A stretch of 64,000 bases of DNA from Haliclona indistincta. Lineage: Eukaryota; Porifera; Demospongiae; Haplosclerida; Chalinidae. Position numbers and translations under genes: made by a program. The stretch is taken from NCBI GenBank assembly GCA_964017065.1, contig OZ024783.1, positions 710,193 to 774,192 on the forward strand, given 5' to 3'. Positions 12,238 to 23,079 of the stretch are shown here, piece by piece. The number at the start of each line of letters is the position of its first letter. The stretch's first letter is position 1. The notes under the pieces were generated by a model. It did no database searches and was not told the origin of the DNA. It was given only the letters and a program-made list of their open reading frames with translations.

Positions 12238-15174
12238 TTAGTCCCTCCAGATGATACCAAAAGCCAAAATTTTGGGCTCTGGCTCATGGCCTAATTGTGA
12301 TTTGTCTTGCGGTTGGGAATGACTCAAAAATTTCCTGAAATCTTTTAGCACTTCATCACTGGTTACACACTTTTGCAGAGTGTAAGAAAACAGCTTTAAC
12401 TGCATGTTCTCTCTTTGACGGGCTTCACTCTTTGACTCTTTAAATCCTTCAAGTGTCAGTCTAGGTGGTGTTCGGCTAACTTCATTTGGTTTGGTTGTCT
12501 CCCTCACTGTAGGAAATTTAGTAACAGCAACTGTTCTTCTTCTCTTTGGTCCTTTTTTTCCTAGCTGGTGAGGAGAACTAGAAGGTGAGGTAGCGCAAGG
12601 ACGTCTCAAATGCTGTTCAGAGGTTTCCATCAAATAATCATCTAGCACAGAGCAATCTAAACAATAAGGGTCTTCGGATGAGTTGAGGTCCAGTGAGGGA
12701 CCGTGAGAGTCTAGTGAGGGACGGTGAGAGTCCGAAGAGAGACTGTGAGAGTCCGAAGAGAGACTGTGAGAGTCCGAAGAGAGACCGTGAGAGTCCAGTG
12801 AGGGACGGTGAGAGTCCAGTGAGGGACGGTGAGAGTCCGAAGAGAGACTGTGAGAGTCTAGTGAGGGACGGTGAGAGTCCAGTGAGGGACGGTGAGAGTC
12901 CAGTGAGGGACGGTGAGAGTCCAGTGAGGGACCGTGAGAGTCCGAAGAGAGACTGTGAGAGTCCGAAGAGAGACTGTGCGAGTCCAGTGAGGGACGGTGA
13001 GAGTCCGAAGAGAGACTGTGAGAGTCTAGTGAGGGACGGTGAGAGTCCAGTGAGGGACCGTGAGAGTCCAGTGAGGGACGGTGAGAGTCCAGTGAGGGAC
13101 GGTGAGAGTCCGAAGAGAGACTGTGAGAGTCTAGTGAGGGACGGTGAGAGTCCAGTGAGGGACGGTGAGAGTCCAGTGAGGGACGGTGAGAGTCCGAAGA
13201 GAGACTGTGAGAGTCTAGTGAGGGACGGTGAGAGTCCAGTGAGGGACGGTGAGAGTCCAGTGAGGGACCGTGAGAGTCCGAAGAGAGACTGTGAGAGTCC
13301 AAAGAGAGACTGTAAGAGTCTAGTGAGGGACGGTGAGAGTCCAGTGAGGGACGGTGAGAGTCCGAAGAGAGACTGTGAGAGTCCAGTGAGGGACGGTGAG
13401 AGTCCGAAGAGAGACTGTGAGAGTCTAGTGAGGGACGGTGAGAGTCCAGTGAGGGACGGTGAGAGTCCGAAGAGAGACTGTGAGAGTCTAGTGAGAGACT
13501 GTGAGAGTCTAGTGAGAGACTGTGAGAGTCTAGTGAGGGACGGTGAGAGTCCAGTGAACGAGAAATTGACCATTTCATGTACAAATTTGGCTGTAGAAGT
13601 TGAACCGTGGTTCCATGGTAGCTACGCTTTTGGTCACCACAAAACACAGCAGCATAACTTTGGAGCATGTCAAAGTTGTCTACCGAAGCAACTGTGAATG
13701 TGTCTGATGGTATGTGGTCCCATATGCTTGTTTGGCGGTTGAGTTCTGCTATGCTGGTAACGTATCGATCGTGTGTATCTGGTGATGATACACACCCCAA
13801 TCTGTTTAAAAGCTTTAACAGCTGTCTAGAACCGCCACTAACTTCAACTGCATCTGCAAGTAGATTATGCAGGGGAGGTGGCTGTTTGGGATTTGTGCAG
13901 TACAGAAGCAAGCATAAGATGTAATACTGCCTTACTTTTTTAGCATGATCACTTGCCTCATTGCTTAATGTAGCTTTTCTGCGTTCCCGCACTGAACGTG
14001 TGATCAATGCGATAAAGTTAAATAGCATTGGATTGACCTTTTCAAGGTATTGATCTATGTTAAACCACAACGGATCATCTGTGCCAATGGAGGCCTGTGA
14101 CCTGATTTCGTTGTGAATAATGTCATTAACTATCTCACCAGCCTCAACCAGTACCCTCTCTTTACTCAGTGGCTCATTTCTGTAGGTTTGCTCTGGTTGT
14201 TCATCTGCTTCAGTAGCATTGCTAGACGAACCGAGTGCCCAAGAGAGACAAGTGAGTATATCACCATCTGCACGATACAGCACAGTTCCAAATCTCTTGT
14301 GAACACAGATATACTGTATGTGTGGGTTAAGAAGTATTATCAGTTGACCTAATAGCCATCTAGATGAAAACTTGACTGTGCAGTCATTCTCCTCTAGAGT
14401 TAGGTTCTGAGTTGTAACCCCATAGCTGCTCAAGAAATACCTGCATACTTGTGGTAGCAGTACAGCCTTGTCTTGAACTAGGTGCCCAGCAACAAACAAT
14501 GCACTCATCACAACTGTCTTTTGCGTAAGAGTTATGTCATGCTCTAGTTGTGCCCTTAGCCTTGTGATATAGCTTTCTAGTGTCTTCTCAGCTTCAACCC
14601 TCTCTTTCTCTAATGATGTTACTATAGTTAAATGCATCTTGTAACAAGTGTTACACAGATAGTCTGTAGGTTGTATGTTGATGTTACTGCCCGTTGATCT
14701 TTGTAGGTGGTTGGACACAGCAATTGCGTCTGGGCTATGTCTAGATAGTATGCTCCCTTGTTTAGGAATGCCGCCACAGGACGCACATGGAGTTGGTGAG
14801 TTAAACTGTCTATACAGTTCGTTGTAGCAACATAGACAGAGCTCAAACATTTCTTCCTCGTTACATGTGAGATTGAGTGCTGCCTCTAACCATTTCATTG
14901 GTGCAAATGAAGGCTTGATTGTTTTTACATCTTGCTGTGCACATTTAGGATTCATGCATTTTTTATGGCACCTGCTCTGTGTGCTTTTCCACTTAGGAGT
15001 GTACGGTATGCTGTCACTATGGTGCCGTTTTGCTTCTAGCAGATGTTTCCGGCATATGTAACTGTTGCTAGGTGGTGTCCTCTCAAGATGTTTTTCAATA
15101 AATTCTTTTTCCTTCTCTCCCCAGTGTTTATAGCAAGCAGCATACCTTTGTGTTTTGCCACATAGAATGCACAA
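12238..15174 (-). CDS. Transposase N-terminal part (zinc fingers, first catalytic Asp)
   Basis: 978 codons. It begins MCILCGK and has several CxxC pairs in the first 200 residues (CxxCYNEL, CASCGG, CNTCYK), suggesting zinc-binding recognition domains. Near residue 500 SVDNFDML is followed by [13 protein letters not shown], which fits the first beta-strand Asp of a DDE transposase. A block of roughly 290 residues made of [14 protein letters not shown] units follows, then a basic region (KKGPKRRRT). It stops at IIWRD, probably by running into an intron, because the next domain resumes at 10323. The transposase assignment depends on the downstream parts and on the inverted termini. Confidence 0.68.
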   Translation of the reverse strand: MCILCGKTQRYAACYKHWGEKEKEFIEKHLERTPPSNSYICRKHLLEAKRHHSDSIPYTPKWKSTQSRCHKKCMNPKCAQQDVKTIKPSFAPMKWLEAALNLTCNEEEMFELCLCCYNELYRQFNSPTPCASCGGIPKQGSILSRHSPDAIAVSNHLQRSTGSNINIQPTDYLCNTCYKMHLTIVTSLEKERVEAEKTLESYITRLRAQLEHDITLTQKTVVMSALFVAGHLVQDKAVLLPQVCRYFLSSYGVTTQNLTLEENDCTVKFSSRWLLGQLIILLNPHIQYICVHKRFGTVLYRADGDILTCLSWALGSSSNATEADEQPEQTYRNEPLSKERVLVEAGEIVNDIIHNEIRSQASIGTDDPLWFNIDQYLEKVNPMLFNFIALITRSVRERRKATLSNEASDHAKKVRQYYILCLLLYCTNPKQPPPLHNLLADAVEVSGGSRQLLKLLNRLGCVSSPDTHDRYVTSIAELNRQTSIWDHIPSDTFTVASVDNFDMLQSYAAVFCGDQKRSYHGTTVQLLQPNLYMKWSISRSLDSHRPSLDSHSLSLDSHSLSLDSHSLSSDSHRPSLDSHRPSLDSHSLSSDSHRPSLDSHSLSSDSHRPSLDSHRPSLDSYSLSLDSHSLSSDSHGPSLDSHRPSLDSHRPSLDSHSLSSDSHRPSLDSHRPSLDSHRPSLDSHSLSSDSHRPSLDSHRPSLDSHGPSLDSHRPSLDSHSLSSDSHRPSLDSHSLSSDSHSLSSDSHGPSLDSHRPSLDSHRPSLDSHRPSLDSHSLSSDSHRPSLDSHRPSLDSHGLSSDSHSLSSDSHSLSSDSHRPSLDSHGPSLDLNSSEDPYCLDCSVLDDYLMETSEQHLRRPCATSPSSSPHQLGKKGPKRRRTVAVTKFPTVRETTKPNEVSRTPPRLTLEGFKESKSEARQRENMQLKLFSYTLQKCVTSDEVLKDFRKFLSHSQPQDKSQLGHEPEPKILAFGIIWRD
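12693..13560. repeat. In-frame 21-bp minisatellite inside the transposase
   Basis: About 41 copies of a 21-bp unit close to GTGAGAGTCCAGTGAGGGACG, with three main variants. The unit is a multiple of three, so on the minus strand it codes for seven-residue repeats ([14 protein letters not shown]). It also keeps one other minus frame and one plus frame open; those are by-products. Confidence 0.95.
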
Positions 15175-15240
15175 ATCTTCCTGCTGCTGGCTGACCTGTT
15201 GACAGGTGGATCGAGTAGACCCTCTGGCGGCACCTGCATT

Positions 15241-15714
15241 GTATTTTAATTAAATAAGATTTGAAATTTACTTGTTCTATACGACACACATACTGTTGAA
15301 ATGATAGTAGTTTTATGTACTGTCTATTATAATAGTTGTGATGCATTGGACAGTAAATTTTTTTTCATGCAGCAAAACATCAATGTATTTTTTACAAAAA
15401 TGAATAGTTTTTTTGGCTGTTATCATTACAAAACGAATTTGTCAATGTTTTGAACTCAAACACTCTTGAACTTACTGCTTGCTGAAGCCGGCTGCATTGA
15501 GCTCCACCTTGACCGCCTGCTATGGTTTTGGTTGAATAGTAAGTTAGTATATTCATAGGAGTACGTGTAAACAGACTTTTACAAGTCACATTTATAGTAT
15601 ACGGGAGAAATGTTATGTTAAAGTACATGCGGTGGATAACTACAAGACAACGTTCCCGCGCGGGTGGGTGTTACCGCTTTGCAATTAAATCTACGGTTAG
15701 AAACAGAATTTGGT
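15241..15714. other. Right subterminal region of the transposon
   Basis: This stretch lies between the transposase start and the right terminal repeat. It probably holds the element's promoter and 5' leader. No independent gene is seen; a short minus frame at 15392-15628 has no recognisable domain. Confidence 0.45.
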
Positions 15715-15732
15715 ACGGTTGCGACGCGACTG
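15715..15732 (-). repeat. Right terminal inverted repeat of the transposon
   Basis: Reads ACGGTTGCGACGCGACTG on the plus strand, the exact reverse complement of 6592-6609. Confidence 0.8.
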
Positions 15733-16264
15733 TTCTTCAGAGAGCCTAGCGCCGTGGGTAGTGAGCTATTCAAGACAAAACCTACACAGAAACTACACTA
15801 GTCGTTGGGAGCAGTGCACCTGATATCTATTTAAGCCTAAAACACTAGCAGAAGCGAGTATTTCCAGAAAAACAGCGATTTTTGGTCCATAACAGACTCC
15901 ATTCCATCATTCTGTTTGAACTCCGTTACTAGGTTACGCCTACTCGCGCACGCCCGTGTATGTAATTATTCTAATACAAGCGCACCTTAGTACAAATTGC
16001 TTGGAACGCGAGTGCTGCGAGCCTGCTGCTACTAGCAGTGTTCACAGCAGACAACGAGCAAATCTTCACTGTTACACTGGATTTGTCTGCTCAGGGTTGT
16101 AAGAATGTTAGCTAATGTTGCATGGTACGTGTTGCATGCATGCAGTTCAGACTGATCGATCGCCAGCTATAGCTAGCTGCAGTCAGCTAAAATAGTTCAA
16201 GAAGCTCTTTACACTATATTAGCATAAGTGCCAACTAAGTCATTAATAAAAAAAAAGAAAAGAA
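15733..16264. other. Intergenic, nothing recognised
   Basis: No open frame of note. It contains short self-complementary runs such as GCATGCATGC and AGCTATAGCTAGCT. Confidence 0.4.
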
Positions 16265-16554
16265 ACAAGTAATAAAAACATTTTAACCAAAATGCAAGAG
16301 ATTTAGGGTTGGTACATTTATCGAAAAAGTATGGAAACAAGATTTTAAAATGAAAAGGATTGTAACAATAGCAGTGTAATGCTACCTCCCTAAATTAACT
16401 GCTTTCGATAGTTGTGGTTAATTTAATAGGGAGGTAGCATTACACTGCTATTGTTACAATCCTTTTCATTTTAAAATCTTGTTTCCATACTTTTTCGATA
16501 AATGTACCAACCCTAAATCTCTTGCATTTTGGTTAAAATGTTTTTATTACTTGT
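16265..16554. mobile_element. Long near-perfect fold-back element
   Basis: Arms at 16265-16399 and 16417-16554 are reverse complements over about 135 bp, with a 3-bp indel near the centre and a 17-bp loop. The structure would form a very stable hairpin. There is no coding capacity; it could be a MITE or foldback transposon. It ends 26 bp before an assembly gap, so an assembly-derived inverted duplication should be kept in mind. Confidence 0.75.
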
Positions 16555-16580
16555 GAACATAATTATGAGTAGATAACATT

Positions 16581-16780
16581 NNNNNNNNNNNNNNNNNNNN
16601 NNNNNNNNNNNNNNNNNNNNNNNNNNNNNNNNNNNNNNNNNNNNNNNNNNNNNNNNNNNNNNNNNNNNNNNNNNNNNNNNNNNNNNNNNNNNNNNNNNNN
16701 NNNNNNNNNNNNNNNNNNNNNNNNNNNNNNNNNNNNNNNNNNNNNNNNNNNNNNNNNNNNNNNNNNNNNNNNNNNNNNNN
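16581..16780. other. Assembly gap (200 N)
   Basis: Run of N followed directly by a GA repeat, probably an unresolved microsatellite. Confidence 0.99.
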
Positions 16781-16811
16781 AGGGGGAGAGAGAGAGAGAG
16801 AGAGAGAGAGA

Positions 16812-16862
<51 letters not shown>
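16781..16862. repeat. (GA)n microsatellite
   Basis: Nearly pure GA dinucleotides next to the gap; open frames through it are artefacts. Confidence 0.98.
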
Positions 16863-16864
<2 letters not shown>

Positions 16865-16894
16865 AGCACATAATTATGAAGCATATGGGCACAC

Positions 16895-17000
16895 AATGTC
16901 ACAGCTAGCTAGCTCACTTGGTAAGAGTTGAGGGATCCCAGGGTCCAGCCCATTTCGAAGTGCCCACAGCCTCTTGCTGGAGAGGTCTGTCATCATACAG
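16895..17000 (+). repeat. Possible tRNA-derived SINE fragment
   Basis: TAGCTCACTTGGTAAGAG resembles a pol III A-box region of a tRNA, and GGGTCCAGCCC about 20 bp later resembles a B box. No A-rich tail is obvious and no second copy is clear in this window, so this is a weak call. Confidence 0.25.
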
Positions 17001-17150
17001 CATGTGAGCTCGACTCATTCTGCTCTCTCTCGAGCTAGCTAGCTAGCTCTGATTTCTCGACGAAACTGAGAACCACACCCCTTTACATAAATGGGCAGGG
17101 TCTTTCACACGTGGATTTCTAACTTCGAAACTTTCTTCGATCTCGCCGTG

Positions 17151-19037
17151 ATGGAGTACAATCCTGACAGCAACGATGACTGGTGGGCCAAGCTCTGCCA
17201 GGGAGAAGAGGAGGAGACGAGAGAGGACGAGCAGGAGCCCAAGAAGAAACGGAAAAAACGAAAGAGGAAGATCACAAGCGAGTTAGCTGAGGTGAGGGAG
17301 CTGTCAGAGATGGAAATATTATTTCGTTACTCTCCTCCTAGCTAGAGCCCTTCAGTACACGACACACAGCCAAGTATCAGTATCATGAGCTATCTCGGAC
17401 ACTTATTCCTCGTCTCACTCAGTCGTTGCTGCAAGTAGAGGCGGAGACTGTGCAGTTAAAGGGTGGGTGTGGTCACTGTTGTGACATCATTTTGTGTCAC
17501 CATCACTATTATACAGTGAAGCATTTCTATGGGCTCAAAGCAGATCAAGGAGAAAAATGGGTGGAGTCTGAACCCGGACTAGCCGAGTTTGTCGAAACAG
17601 GTTAGAATGAACATGATTATCTCTGATCATGCAAGAGCCTTCATGCACTAATGTGTTCAGTCTCTGATCATCCTCCATCGTGTGAATAAAGACAACAGAG
17701 TGACTGAACACATTAGTGCATGAAGGTGACACTCTACACTTCTCCTTGAAAATTTATCAATTTTGATATGCTCTTTGTGTAATTTTGTTGCTACAGTGTG
17801 TCCATTATGGGGTCACTGGGAGGATGAGTTGTGCGATAATGGATCCCCTCTCCTGCTAGTGCTGACAACATCGGCACTCAGAGCAGTGGATCTGAGGAGG
17901 TGTGGTCAATGGGTGTGGTTTAACATCCTCTAATACTCTCACCATACAGGAGTGTAGCACCGCTGTGTCATAAAGGAGCAGTAGCTAAACTGTTCGCGAG
18001 GCACATGAAGGTCACATGAGTTTTGTCCTTTATTGAGTTGACTCACTCTTCTTCTTGGTTGGAATAGGTAGAAGAGCAAGCTTTATTTCTGTCCTCTCAT
18101 CTCACTCCCGTTGCTGTGGCTACTCCTAACAGAGCCATCAAGCTTATAGAGCACGGTATACTACCACAACACACATTAAATTCAAGTACCGTAGACGCAG
18201 AATTTTCGAGTGAAAAATAATTATTGTGAGTGCTAAATTTCAAGGGATTTAATTTTCGAAGGTGGTCATCCCCTGGAAAATTTAAACACTACAAAAATGT
18301 TGTGTCACACACACGAAAATGGCGGTAGCAGTCACACAGTATGAGATCGCTCTCTCTGCTTACTCTCTGCATTCATTGTTATCATGTTTATAAAGACATC
18401 AGGGAAGCTACTGTGGAGAAACACTTGAATCATGAGACAAAACCATCGTCATTGACTACAGTAGCAACGGTAGTGTTGATGAACGGGATCTGTGCTGATA
18501 CTCAGTTCACGATGGATCTGGCACCTCAAGCTACTGAGTTTCAAAAGCGCTAAAGAGCTGCGGTGTAACTGGATGTGCCTGCTACTAGCAGTGTATCATC
18601 TATGGTACTATAGCTAACCAACACGGTACTATTTGTTGCACTTATTTTTTGATGATTTAATTTTGAGGCTTGTCTCAACCTCAAAAATAAAATCTCGAAA
18701 TTTCTGCATCTACGACCATTATTAACATAGTGAGAGAGCATTAACTGTAGAGATGTCACACGTGATCTCCGGTCCATTTGATAACCTGTTTGCTGTTTGT
18801 TCATCTCGTGTTTCAGGTTGTCTAAAACTGGATAATCTGAAGTGTGTGTTAGTTGACTGGTATCATCGTGATCTGAAGCAGAGACAATTCCACACTGTAC
18901 CAGAGGTGAGTGACGGCCGGTAGCAGCAGTAACTGTCTCTCTGTCTGTACTAGGTGTGGCAGGATTTCTGTCAGATGTTCACTGTTCATCTCAATCGACC
19001 ACTGCAGAGCAAGTCACTGAAACTGCTGTTATACTGA
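17151..19037 (+). CDS. CMSS1: CMSS1-like small-subunit processome protein
   Basis: Homologue of Cms1/CMSS1, a nucleolar protein with a DEAD-helicase-like fold linked to small-ribosomal-subunit biogenesis. I start at MEYNPDSNDDWWAKLC because the human protein also begins with an acidic, Trp-containing segment; an in-frame ATG at 17091 is possible. A basic run (KKKRKKRKRKITSELAE) follows and matches the family. Later exons read CPLWGHWEDELC, LLLVLTTSALRAVDLRR, KLFARHMK, VEEQALFLSSHL, VATPNRAIKLIEHG, LDNLKCVLVDWYHRDLK and finally SKSLKLLLY before TGA at 19035-19037. Most introns are short. Two hold inserted elements: 17618-17755 (hairpin family A) and 18189-18717. The exon joins between 17290 and 17600 are the least certain part. 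Confidence 0.8.
17618..17757. mobile_element. Fold-back family A, copy 1 (CMSS1 intron)
   Basis: Inverted arms carry CTTCATGCACTAATGTGTTC and its complement CATTAGTGCATGAAGG around a loop containing ATCATCCTCCATCGTG. The same sequence recurs at 28999-29158, 37296-37412 and 62515-62630. Confidence 0.8.
18189..18717. mobile_element. MITE-like insertion in CMSS1 intron
   Basis: The ends read CCGTAGACGCAGAATTTTCG and, on the other strand, GTCGTAGATGCAGAAATTTCG, giving imperfect terminal inverted repeats of about 25 bp around 0.5 kb of AT-rich DNA. The open frame at 18341-18553 has no recognisable domain. Confidence 0.55.
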
Positions 19038-19586
19038 GGAGGAGCTAGCTATTGACTCAATATAATGTTATTCGTATTAAATTCTGAAGCAAATCACAAT
19101 GTATTGGGACCTTTTGGTACTACAATACGAGAACGCTGAGTGCCAGAATTACATTTTCTAAAAGCTGCAATTTACCCAAAAAATAAAGCACCAAAGGTGC
19201 TGATGCCTCGGTGGTATGCTGGACAAATAGTATGCATGTATAGCAGTACGCATCCACTTCTGCAGTATGCATGTATAGCAGCAGTTTCAGCAACTCTGGG
19301 CATGCTTCAACAGCACACAGTAACTGCAGCTATAATACTATAACAGAACAAGGCGTGCAGCATTCAAATTACAGTATGTTGATAACCACATCAACTCTGA
19401 TAACAGGTTATCAAAAAAAATAAGTGATAGCTCAATATTAATAGCCTAAAAATAAGACTCGATGTTCATAATTATTCCACCGTTATAGGAAATTGGTACT
19501 TTTTAATTCAAATTTTTTAAATCCAAAAAAATTAATAGCAAACAGCATTATTGGTATCATACAAATAATGTTCACAGCTCTGTGTT
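19038..19586. other. Intergenic with dispersed repeat, copy 2
   Basis: The convergent 3' ends of CMSS1 and the beta-galactosidase gene meet here. AAAGCACCAAAGGTGCTGATG near 19182-19202 belongs to the repeat also seen at 1650 and 53717. Two ATGCATGTATAGCAG repeats follow. No gene. Confidence 0.5.
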
Positions 19587-21824
19587 CTATTCCATTGATG
19601 CTAGTACCAGCTGGACTTGCTCAGGATGAGTGTCACCCTCCTCGTCAAACAGCACCAGTAGATTATTAGTGGGTGTGAGCAGTGATGGTGGGACATAGTA
19701 ATACTGCTGTACATACTCAGTGCCGCCTGAATCAGGTTTAGATAACCAGTATCGTCCGAGATTGAACCCATTCAGGTATATAAACCCTCGTTTCATTCCA
19801 TTTAAATCAAGCAGAAGGGATTTCCCAGAAGGAACATGGACACCGTTGAACACAGTTTTGTACCATTGCAATGAATTCACTGTCAAATAACTTTCGTTGC
19901 TCCACTTCACTTTCCCGATACCCTCTTTCGTGAAGACCTTCAGTGATTCTCCTTTCAGCCCGATCTGGATCTCCCAGCCGCCTAGCGATTGATTCCCTAG
20001 CTTCACAGTGTCTATGATTCCCTTCATGTCTCTGTCGCCTGGTTCCGTGTGGGTGGTGACTCCAAGCGATATCGAGGCAAGCTTCAGAGTCTGTGTGAAA
20101 TTAGTGAAAGAGCCCACTTCAAACGAATAAGTTGTATTCGTGACATGCCCATGGTTACAGGTGAGTGCAGTGCCTCGCTGATAATCATCGAGGAATATCT
20201 CAAAAACATTCGACTCAGTGCTCGGTATAGTCAAGTTACCGCTAACTCCGACACCGAGCCAGGTTTGGTAGAAGACAAAGTCAGTGAGGTCGTCTGTTAG
20301 ATTGAGCTGTTCAGTTGACGCAAGTTGAGCCGAGTGTAGGCTTGGTAATGGTCCGTTATCCGGCCACATCGTCCAATTGAATCCAGTCTTTACTGGAGTC
20401 ACTACTCGCTTGGTTGCGACGCCAGCCGTCTTCACATCTGATGAATTATACTGTGTTGACCCCACACTATCCAGTAGAATAGAGGACAACCCAGCCAGAC
20501 CATACTCCTTCTTCTTGTACCTCACTAGAGCATATTGCTTGTCATTGTTCTCAATAAAGTACAGGCTGCCGTACATGCTAACCGTCTGATAGGGAAACAC
20601 TAACTGGTTCTTAGACGTCACAAATGTCTTAGTCTTTGGATCATAGACCTCAACGTATTGCTTCTCCGGTATCTTACACAGCATGAGGAGTGGATTCATT
20701 AGACCAAGGAGTTGATGAAGAGACTTCAAATGGGATTTCTTTGGTTCGTTTGGTAAACCATCAGAGTGTAGGTTTACTCCGTCAGCATACATGGTAGTAA
20801 TGCAGCTGCCGGCAGCTTTACGTCCAAAGTTGTTCCCTCCATACCACATGTAATAGTTATGATAAGATCCTCCTCTAGCTATCCACTTCATCACAACGTA
20901 CGCCATCTCACTAGCTGGTCGATTATCATGGTCTGTGTTCGGCTGCGTGGTCCAGGTCTGGTACCAACCCTCGTTCTCAGTCCATCCGAGAGGTTGTCCG
21001 GGGTACTTAGTGCCGTGCTGTTCAGCATAGTCGGCACAATCGTTTCCATTGCAAGTGTTTATAGTATTCGATGCACTGTCTCCATTGCACATCACCCAAG
21101 GAATATCAGCATCAATCTTATCCACTAGCTGACCACACCAGTTAATGTAAGCAGTGTCTTCCCAGCGGAACTCGTTCTCTATCTGAGCTATGATGATGGG
21201 TCCTCCTTGAGGAGCAAGGAGTGGTCGAGCTAGCTCCATCATGTCCAGTACGAATCGCTGCATCTCTTTCTTCCATGGGTCGTTGCTTGAGCGGACGACC
21301 ATTCCCGGAATCCGGTTCACCCAGAATGGAATACCACCTGTAGTAAAAAAAGCAGACATCTATCTATCTGATGAAAATAATGTTCTTGTCTCACCGTAAT
21401 CCCACTCGGCTGCTACAAATGGTCCGACTCGTAACGTTACAAAGAGCCCCGCCTTCCCAGCTAACTCGACAAACCTGGTCCAATTCTTATTGCCCGCCAT
21501 ATCGTACTCTTGCCCGCGAACTGGCTCGTGTATGTTCCAGAAAAGATAGGTCTGGATCATGTTCAAACCGTCCTCTCGCATCTTGGAGAAGATCGTAGCC
21601 CACTCGTCCTCCACGACACGTGGGTAGTGAACCGACCCGCCCAGCAGGAGCGATCGCTTGCCGTTGAACTGGAAGCTGCGTTCATCGTATTTGACCGAGT
21701 ACGGCTTTCCATTCAAGTCGGAATAGTACAGCAGAGTGCCTTGAGGCGGTGGAGGAATGGCGCAGCCTGCAGCAACGAGGAGGAGAAGAGCTACTGACGC
21801 GGTGAAATACATTGTTGACAACAA
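19587..21824 (-). CDS. Secreted GH35 beta-galactosidase
   Basis: Two exons, 21824-21396 or 21395 and 21337-19587, join at EWDYG|GIPFW with a short intron (gtgaga...ctacag). The protein is about 730 residues. It starts with a hydrophobic signal peptide (FTASVALLLLVAAGCAI), then the GH35 TIM barrel: GGSVHYPR, GLNMIQTYLFWNIHEP, and the acid/base motif IIIAQIENEF. WTENEGW matches the region of the catalytic nucleophile. C-terminal beta-sandwich domains follow, with GRYWLSKPDSGG typical of plant-type GH35. Many N-glycosylation sequons fit secretion to the lysosome or exterior. A 5' fragment of this gene is duplicated next to the second 14-3-3 gene. Confidence 0.9.
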
Positions 21825-21899
21825 AGATTAATTATTCATTCAAACCACGTGTCATAATAGTATTCATACACACAGCGTCTAGCTAGCTAAACATGTCTG

Positions 21900-22868
21900 C
21901 TACTCTGCTTTGCTTCGAGTGCTTGGCTCTTCTACTACACGAGGCTCCAATGACACGCTCCTCTCGTCACGGACTAGCAATGGCGTGCTGGGTGTCTCGC
22001 CCAGTTGTGGTGAGCTTGGTGCTCCTTCAAGGTCCATTATTTTCTCTTGAACGGGCTCCATCTCTCCGCGCATCTCGGCTGACCACAGGGTGAGGTTCTG
22101 CTGAATTGATTCCAGCAACTTGATAGCTTCGCTGTAGCGCTCGTCAAAAATACTGTCTATCTCTTCCATTGCAATGTCGTAAGCTTCTTTTGCAACTCGA
22201 GCGGCTTCTTGGATGTTCTTGCGGACCTCGTAAAAGAACACGGACATGCTCAGCGACAGGGCTAGCACAGCAGGATTGGATCTCTCCAGACTCTTGGAAA
22301 CCTCTCGTGCCTCCATATAAGCATCCTCGGCTTCCTGTGCAAGCTGAGCTCTCTTTTCGTCTACACACACCTCGGCCTTGTAGCGGCAGTAGTCAGCGCG
22401 CATCTTGTAGTACAGCGAGCGCCCTAGAACCAGAGCATTCTTGTTCGGTAGACGGACGTCCGGGCTGAGTGCTATGGTGCCATCTTCTTCGCATACAACA
22501 TCACTGGGGTCGGGCAGACATGGGGTGATCCTGTCGTTGAGGAGCGAGAGAACCTCGTCACAAATCTCATGCACTTCGTCCTGCACCTTCTGGCGGTAGT
22601 CGGTTATTACTTGCCGCTTCTTGTCGTCAACAGCCTCAATCTCTAGCATTCGCACAGCACGCCATGACAGTCGGAAGCCACCGACAACGTTATTGTACGC
22701 CTCCATGAAGAATTTTCTCTGTTCAACAGTGAGTACGGGATCCAGGTCGACCATCTTGACCAAGAAGGCTCTCATGTCGCTGAAGTTTTCAGCCTTTTCG
22801 GCTGTCTGCGCCAGAATAATGCAGCGGTCCCGCGCGCTCAGCATTTCTTTGCACCTGATTCGGTTCAA
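21900..22868 (-). CDS. 14-3-3 protein, divergent, copy A
   Basis: Intronless, 322 residues against about 245 for typical 14-3-3 proteins. Family signatures are clear: NNVVGGFRLSWRAVRMLE (canonical YKNVVG..R.SWR), VHEICDEVLSLLNDRI, KMRADYCRYKAEV (the Arg-Tyr phosphate-binding pair is kept), SVFFYEV and LTLWSAEMRGE. The Lys equivalent to K49 is Asn here. About 30 extra residues (PDPSDVVCEEDGTIAL and following) sit between two helices, and the C-terminal tail is longer and Ser/Pro-rich. The likely role is as a phosphopeptide-binding adaptor, though altered ligand binding is possible. Copy B at 25846-26811 is a close paralogue. Confidence 0.88.
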   Translation of the reverse strand: MNRIRCKEMLSARDRCIILAQTAEKAENFSDMRAFLVKMVDLDPVLTVEQRKFFMEAYNNVVGGFRLSWRAVRMLEIEAVDDKKRQVITDYRQKVQDEVHEICDEVLSLLNDRITPCLPDPSDVVCEEDGTIALSPDVRLPNKNALVLGRSLYYKMRADYCRYKAEVCVDEKRAQLAQEAEDAYMEAREVSKSLERSNPAVLALSLSMSVFFYEVRKNIQEAARVAKEAYDIAMEEIDSIFDERYSEAIKLLESIQQNLTLWSAEMRGEMEPVQEKIMDLEGAPSSPQLGETPSTPLLVRDERSVSLEPRVVEEPSTRSKAE

Positions 22869-23079
22869 GTCGTTACAACGAATCTAGCTAGCAACTGAGG
22901 TGACAAATAATTATAGTGAGTTGCTGTGTTTCGGCTAGTTTTGTGCGCTTATCAATGTCACGCCCCATTACCCCCAACACGGGGCAATGTGGAGATTTAC
23001 ACTTGCGGGTTTTACAATGCACCAGGGGAGGGGGAGCGACTGGCATGCAAATCCCCTACATACCCCCACTCAGTAGGCC

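Larger units (their letters stand above)
6592..15732 (-). mobile_element. Large DNA transposon, AcademX-like, 9.1 kb
   Basis: CAGTCGCGTCGCAACCGT at 6592-6609 recurs perfectly inverted at 15715-15732, bounding a 9,141-bp unit. All large open frames inside lie on the minus strand and read as one broken transposase: a zinc-finger and first-Asp part (15174-12238), a second-Asp part with a FEN1/XPG-like nuclease domain (10323-7807), and a CXC cysteine-motif tail (7731-7156). From memory, the Academ superfamily has 3-4 bp target duplications, and one lineage (AcademX) carries an XPG-like nuclease. The flanks read ATCT on the left and TTCT on the right, which could be a mutated 4-bp target duplication but is not proof. 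Internal tandem repeats at 11468-11667 and 12693-13560 add to its length. Confidence 0.75.

Noticed and set aside
12638..13697. Long plus-strand (ESPVRDG-type) and second minus-strand (SLTGLSP-type) frames
   Set aside because: They exist only because the 21-bp minisatellite is a multiple of three; the true frame is the one continuous with transposase sequence on both sides.
18341..18553. Small frame in a CMSS1 intron
   Set aside because: Lies inside a MITE-like insertion with inverted ends; no domain.
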